DNA of 64,000 nt from Mesocentrotus franciscanus. Lineage: Eukaryota; Echinodermata; Echinoidea; Camarodonta; Strongylocentrotidae. The notes below the pieces were generated by a model. That model saw only the letters and a list, made by a program, of their open reading frames with translations. It was not told the origin of the DNA and made no database searches. Position 1 is the stretch's first letter; every line of letters starts with the position of its first letter. The stretch covers positions 35,073,366-35,137,365 of the forward strand of contig CP137667.1 of NCBI GenBank assembly GCA_037976565.1. Direction: 5' to 3'. The translations under genes were made by a program, and so were the position numbers. Positions 60,650 through 64,000 of the stretch are shown here, piece by piece.

Positions 60650-62000
60650 GGCCCTCCGGGGGTGGGGCAGGGGACACAGTGCCCCCACTTTTTCAAGCAC
60701 CCGAAAAGTGCCCCTTATTACATAGGAAAAGTGCCCCTTTAACTTTGTAAGAAGTGCCCCTTTCAGTAACATAAAGGAATAGTGCCCCTTTTACTTTGAC
60801 AAGTGCCCCTATTAATTTGAAAAAGTGCCACTTCCCCCTTTTCAACTCTGATAAGTGCCCCTTTTATTTGGACACGTGCCCCTTTTCCTTCGACAAGTTC
60901 CCATTTTCCTTTGCAATAAGTGTCCATTTTCCATTCTCATAAGTGCCCTTTTTAATCTCTAGTAAGTGTCCCTTTTCAGGTACGAGAAGTGCCTCTTTTC
61001 ACTTTTGATAAGTGCCCCCTTCACCTCTGATAATTGCCCTATTCAAATTTGAGAGGTGCCTCTTTTACTTTCAACAAGTGCCCCTTTTCCTTTGTAAGGA
61101 GTGCCCCTTCCCCTTTTAATACCTACCCCTATTTTAACTCGGATAAGCGCACCTTATATTTTCACATCGGTGCCCCTTTTCCTTTCTAATAAGTGCCCCT
61201 TCTCTGGTAAAAGACCCTTTTCAGGTACGAAAAGGTACTCCTTTTCACTTCAGATAAGTGCCCCTTCACCTCCGATAAATGCCCCTTTAAAATCTGATCG
61301 GTGCCCATTTTCTTTCAACTAATGCACATTTCCTTTATTATAAGTGCCCATTTTTCATTCACAAAAGTGCCCCTTTTCATATCTGGTCATTGCCCCTTTT
61401 CAGTGGCAACAAGTGACTCTTTTCAGGTGCGATAAGTGCCTCTTTTCACCTCTGATAATTTCCCTTTTAACAATGATACGTGCCCCTTTTCCTTTCTAAT
61501 AAGGGACCTATCCCCTTTTCATAAATGCCTTTTTTTCACCTCTTATAAAAGCCCCTATCAAAATCTGATGGGGGCCCCTTTTCCGTCGACAAATGCCCAT
61601 TTCCTATTCTCATGACTGACTTTTTTCATCCCTAGTGAGTGCCTCTTTTTGAGGGTGTAAGAAGTGCCCCATTTTCACCTCTGATAATAACAGTGGCGGA
61701 TCCAGGGGGGCCCGGGCCCCCTCCCCTAGGAAAAAAAAACAGGTAAAAACAGCCTTTTTTTGATAAAAAAAGAAGATGGGCCCCCTCCCCTAGCGCCCAA
61801 GGGGGGGTGGCGGTGAAAAAAATTACCCTTTGAAAAATCGACCGGCACGATTTCCAAATTTTCGTATGAAGTGGGCCCCTTTTTAGGCCCCCTCCCTTGC
61901 CGCCGGCTGGATCCGCCCCTGGATAATAACTCTTTGTAATTTGACACATGCTCCTTTTCTGACAAGTGTCCCCTTTTCCTCTCATTATTAAACGCGCCCC
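60650..62000. repeat. Degenerate GTGCCCC tandem array
   Basis: Units of about 22-30 bp, roughly AAGTGCCCCTTTTC plus a variable part (such as ACCTCTGAT or TTTGAC), repeat with much decay for about 1.3 kb. It is interrupted by the MITE at 61691-61921 and resumes afterwards. A GC-rich head (GAGGCGGCCCTCCGGGGG) at 60645-60662 may be the end of the transposon that carried it. Confidence 0.85.
61691..61921. mobile_element. hAT-type MITE, family A copy 2, with perfect 8-bp target duplication
   Basis: It starts CAGTGGCGGATCCAGG and ends CTGGATCCGCCCCTG. GATAATAA occurs immediately before (61683-61690) and after (61922-61929). The 8-bp duplication and CAG...CTG ends are hAT hallmarks. The 231-bp body carries the same signature as the copies at 41537 and 62370. 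Confidence 0.9.
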
Positions 62001-62249
62001 TAATTTCAAGCAACTAAGAGCAATTTTCTCCAGAGCTTGCTCGCTACGCTCGCACGCATCTACAGATGATATACTTATGTTACTTATCAAAGGTCTTTTC
62101 AGTCTGACGTTTTGAGAATGTGCTTATATAACCCCATCGGGATTGGGTTTTTTCCTCTTTATAAGATGTAATTTTTCGCACCGCGACCTCACAAATCTTA
62201 AACTTTTTCCTCGCTCGCTAATAAATTTTCAGACCATCACACCAAATAT

Positions 62250-62369
62250 TGTAATCATCCCTAATAATGTAATCACAATGTAGGGGTATATACCAATGTC
62301 TAAAAAAATTATATTTTCGCTTTGAGATTTCCCTTTTTAGGTGCCCTTTTTTCTTGGTGCCCCCCCCCC
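62250..62369 (-). mobile_element. Fragment related to the outer element at 39466-39570
   Basis: Read in reverse it shares AAAGGGAAA/CTCAAAGCGAAAATATA, ACATTGGTA and CCTCTACATTGTGATTA-like sequence with 39466-39570. In both places a CAG...CGGATCC element sits at the same poly-C/poly-G junction. Confidence 0.65.
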
Positions 62370-62605
62370 CAGGGGCGGATCCAGCCGGCGGCAAGGGAGG
62401 GGCCTAAAAGGCCCACTTCGTGCGAAAATTTGAAAATCGTGCTGGCCGATTTTTCGCTCAGTGGGGAGGGGGCAGTGAGCACAATTTTTTTTTTTTTTTT
62501 TTTTTTGCACCCGAAAATTTGAAAATCGTGCAGGTCGATTTTTCGCTCAGTGGGGGGGTGGTGAGCACAATTTTTTTTTTTTTGGGGGGGGTATCCCTTC
62601 GGAGG
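62370..62605 (-). mobile_element. hAT-type MITE, family A copy 3, reversed and truncated
   Basis: Begins CAGGGGCGGATCCAGCCGG and carries GTGCGAAAATTTGAAAATCGTG. The segment with CGATTTTTCGCTCAGTGGG is tandemly duplicated (about 62425-62490 and 62514-62570), separated by T-runs. The opposite terminus CCTGGATCCGCCACTG is missing. Confidence 0.75.
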
Positions 62606-62749
62606 ACATCCTATGTTTCATGATCCCATTTTCTCCTTTTCATATATATGCCTACATCAATCTATTTCTTTTGTGAATATATTTCCCATATGTGTAATGT
62701 TTATAGTCTTATAAGGTAGTTTCGTTTTTAATTTTGTTTTCTTCAAAGT

Positions 62750-63032
62750 AATTGAAGCATTCAGGTATTATATTCTGTTTGGGGACCTTGCTCTAACAAG
62801 CCCAGCTTCTATAAGGTCTCCTCTTTCTTTCATGTAGTACAGAACATGATCTTACATAAGTAACATATAGAATTTCTTCATAATGACAAGAGTTGTATGT
62901 TGAATATTAATATTGCACTTCAAATTATGTTTGTTATATTGATAATCTGCTGTTCTTGTTACTTTTTTGAAATCCTATGTACAAATGTTTGTGAAAGAAG
63001 AAATACAATGAACTATGAACTATGAACTATGA
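62750..63032 (+). mobile_element. Probable LINE 3' UTR with AACTATG tail repeats
   Basis: T-rich sequence ends in GAAGAAATACAATGAACTATG followed by tandem AACTATG units (about 63010-63032), a tail typical of non-LTR retrotransposons in invertebrates. No ORF is attached. Confidence 0.5.
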
Positions 63033-64000
63033 TCAATTTTCTTTGTATATTATCGAAGCTCTTTGACTTTGGGTTGGTTTCGGTAGTGTCGCTTTTAATA
63101 TAAAGGGACACTAGGTTTCGCTCTGGGTTTCGGTGTAGTCTAGCGCCCTCTCTCGGTTAATGCATGTCATGGTATGTCGCCGTCATTATCCATGCGAACA
63201 AGAACAACATGCGTCCATTTAACTCGAGGCTAGACTTCTCTCGATCCAGAATTTGAAGCACCGCCTGTATGAATGATCTTGTAAGTTGTATTGTTTTGAT
63301 GTTCATTGCAAAACTTCAGCTCGGGAAAGAAGAACAGTAGATTTTTGGTGAGGAACTAAATCACATACCGTATACGTTCTTAATTTCTAATCTTTTATTA
63401 GCCTAGGCTGATGTTTTACTTTTACTTTTAGCTGTAGAATCTAGGCCTAGAGTAGACGTCTAGGCCCTAATAATAATGTGTAAATGCAATCTGTAAATAA
63501 ATGTAATTTGCTGCCGAGTCGCACTTAAAAATGCATGGGAATAGCCTTGCCCTTAGGCTAAGCCGCTTTAACTTTAAGCCGCTTAGGGCCTAGCCCTAGA
63601 TCTAGGCCCTTAAACTTTAAAGTTAAGTTAAGTAACTAACTAGGGCTAATATGAAATATTATAAAGATGATCTAGCCTTAATTGGCACCCATACCCTTAA
63701 CTTTAGTCTTTAGATTGTTTAGAATACCCCATCAAAACGAACTAGCCTAGACCTACTACTACTAGTACTAGGCCTACTACAACTACAAGTAGGTCTAGAC
63801 AACTAGTAGTAGGGTCTACTACTAGATGATACTGAGTGATAGATTGATGTATTTCATTTATGTCCGTTGGTCGCCAATGTGCAATGTAGTAGTAGATGTA
63901 CGTACCATTTATTGCGGTCCCGTCCGTCAGTATTTGTGACCAGAGAAGTAAGAAGTAAGATGTGAAATGAATTTGCTTGCCAGTTCGATGAATGTGCTCG
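63033..64000. other. Right edge: no firm gene; possible first exon near 63220-63280
   Basis: On the plus strand ATGAATGATCTT is directly followed by GTAAGT (63270-63287), compatible with a short first exon, but no second exon is in the window. From 63400 the DNA is rich in CTAGGCCTA, TAGTAG and similar low-complexity palindromes. Confidence 0.25.

Overview
The window is nuclear DNA of an animal: spliced genes with GT-AG introns, no operons, AT-rich intergenic DNA, tRNA-derived SINEs, LINE remnants, many small inverted-repeat transposons and long tandem arrays. The best identified gene is XRCC1. Repeat styles (SINE tails ending in GCGCTATATAAAT plus ATT repeats, hAT ends CAGNGGCGGATCCAGG, TTAA MITEs) suggest a marine invertebrate, most likely an echinoderm such as a sea urchin. 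The species assignment is inference.

Layout. 1-2285: degenerate GGTAGTAGAGGTAGGATGG minisatellite running off the left edge. 2286-6500: AT-rich DNA without a recognisable gene. 6500-9560 and 27780-31450: an old, decayed ~90-bp repeat (anchor AAGCAAATC). It flanks a young 18.2-kb satellite array (about 9565-27775, ~157-bp monomer, roughly 115 copies) with a nearly invariant ~86-bp core, variable spacers and a higher-order period near 1.89 kb. 29750-30590: purine-rich minisatellite, followed by a perfect 44-bp palindrome at 30950-31047. 32590-36632 (minus): a small unrecognised gene whose three phase-matched coding exons give a 169-aa protein with two tandem Cys/Cys/Cys/His motifs and an Arg/Glu-rich tail. 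Further candidate exons lie downstream, and a piggyBac-like MITE lies in an intron. 36225-45100: dense transposon graveyard (SINEs, nested hAT-like elements, two LINE reverse-transcriptase C-terminal remnants, MITEs).

45473-59901 (minus): a complete 14-exon XRCC1 gene, with all intron phases matching, encoding 578 residues. The order is N-terminal domain, linker with REV1-binding-like FF motif and basic NLS, BRCT1, acidic linker with a CK2/FHA-type GSTDE motif, then BRCT2. XRCC1 is the scaffold of DNA single-strand-break and base-excision repair. Its introns hold several MITEs. Most striking is a 31-bp tandem array made from the end of exon 12 and its splice donor, which lines up at least eight intact decoy donors in the intron. 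A CRE-like TGACGTCA lies about 165 bp upstream of the ATG. 58571-59574 in intron 1 holds a palindrome and a 745-bp element with a 5-bp target duplication. 60650-62000: GTGCCCC-rich degenerate tandem array interrupted by a hAT MITE with a perfect 8-bp target duplication. 62250-63030: further transposon pieces and a LINE-like tail. 63030-64000: no firm gene.

No prokaryotic defence system, CRISPR array or operon is present. The candidates for something undescribed are the CCCH-repeat gene, the splice-donor minisatellite in XRCC1, and the core-conserved satellite with its higher-order organisation.
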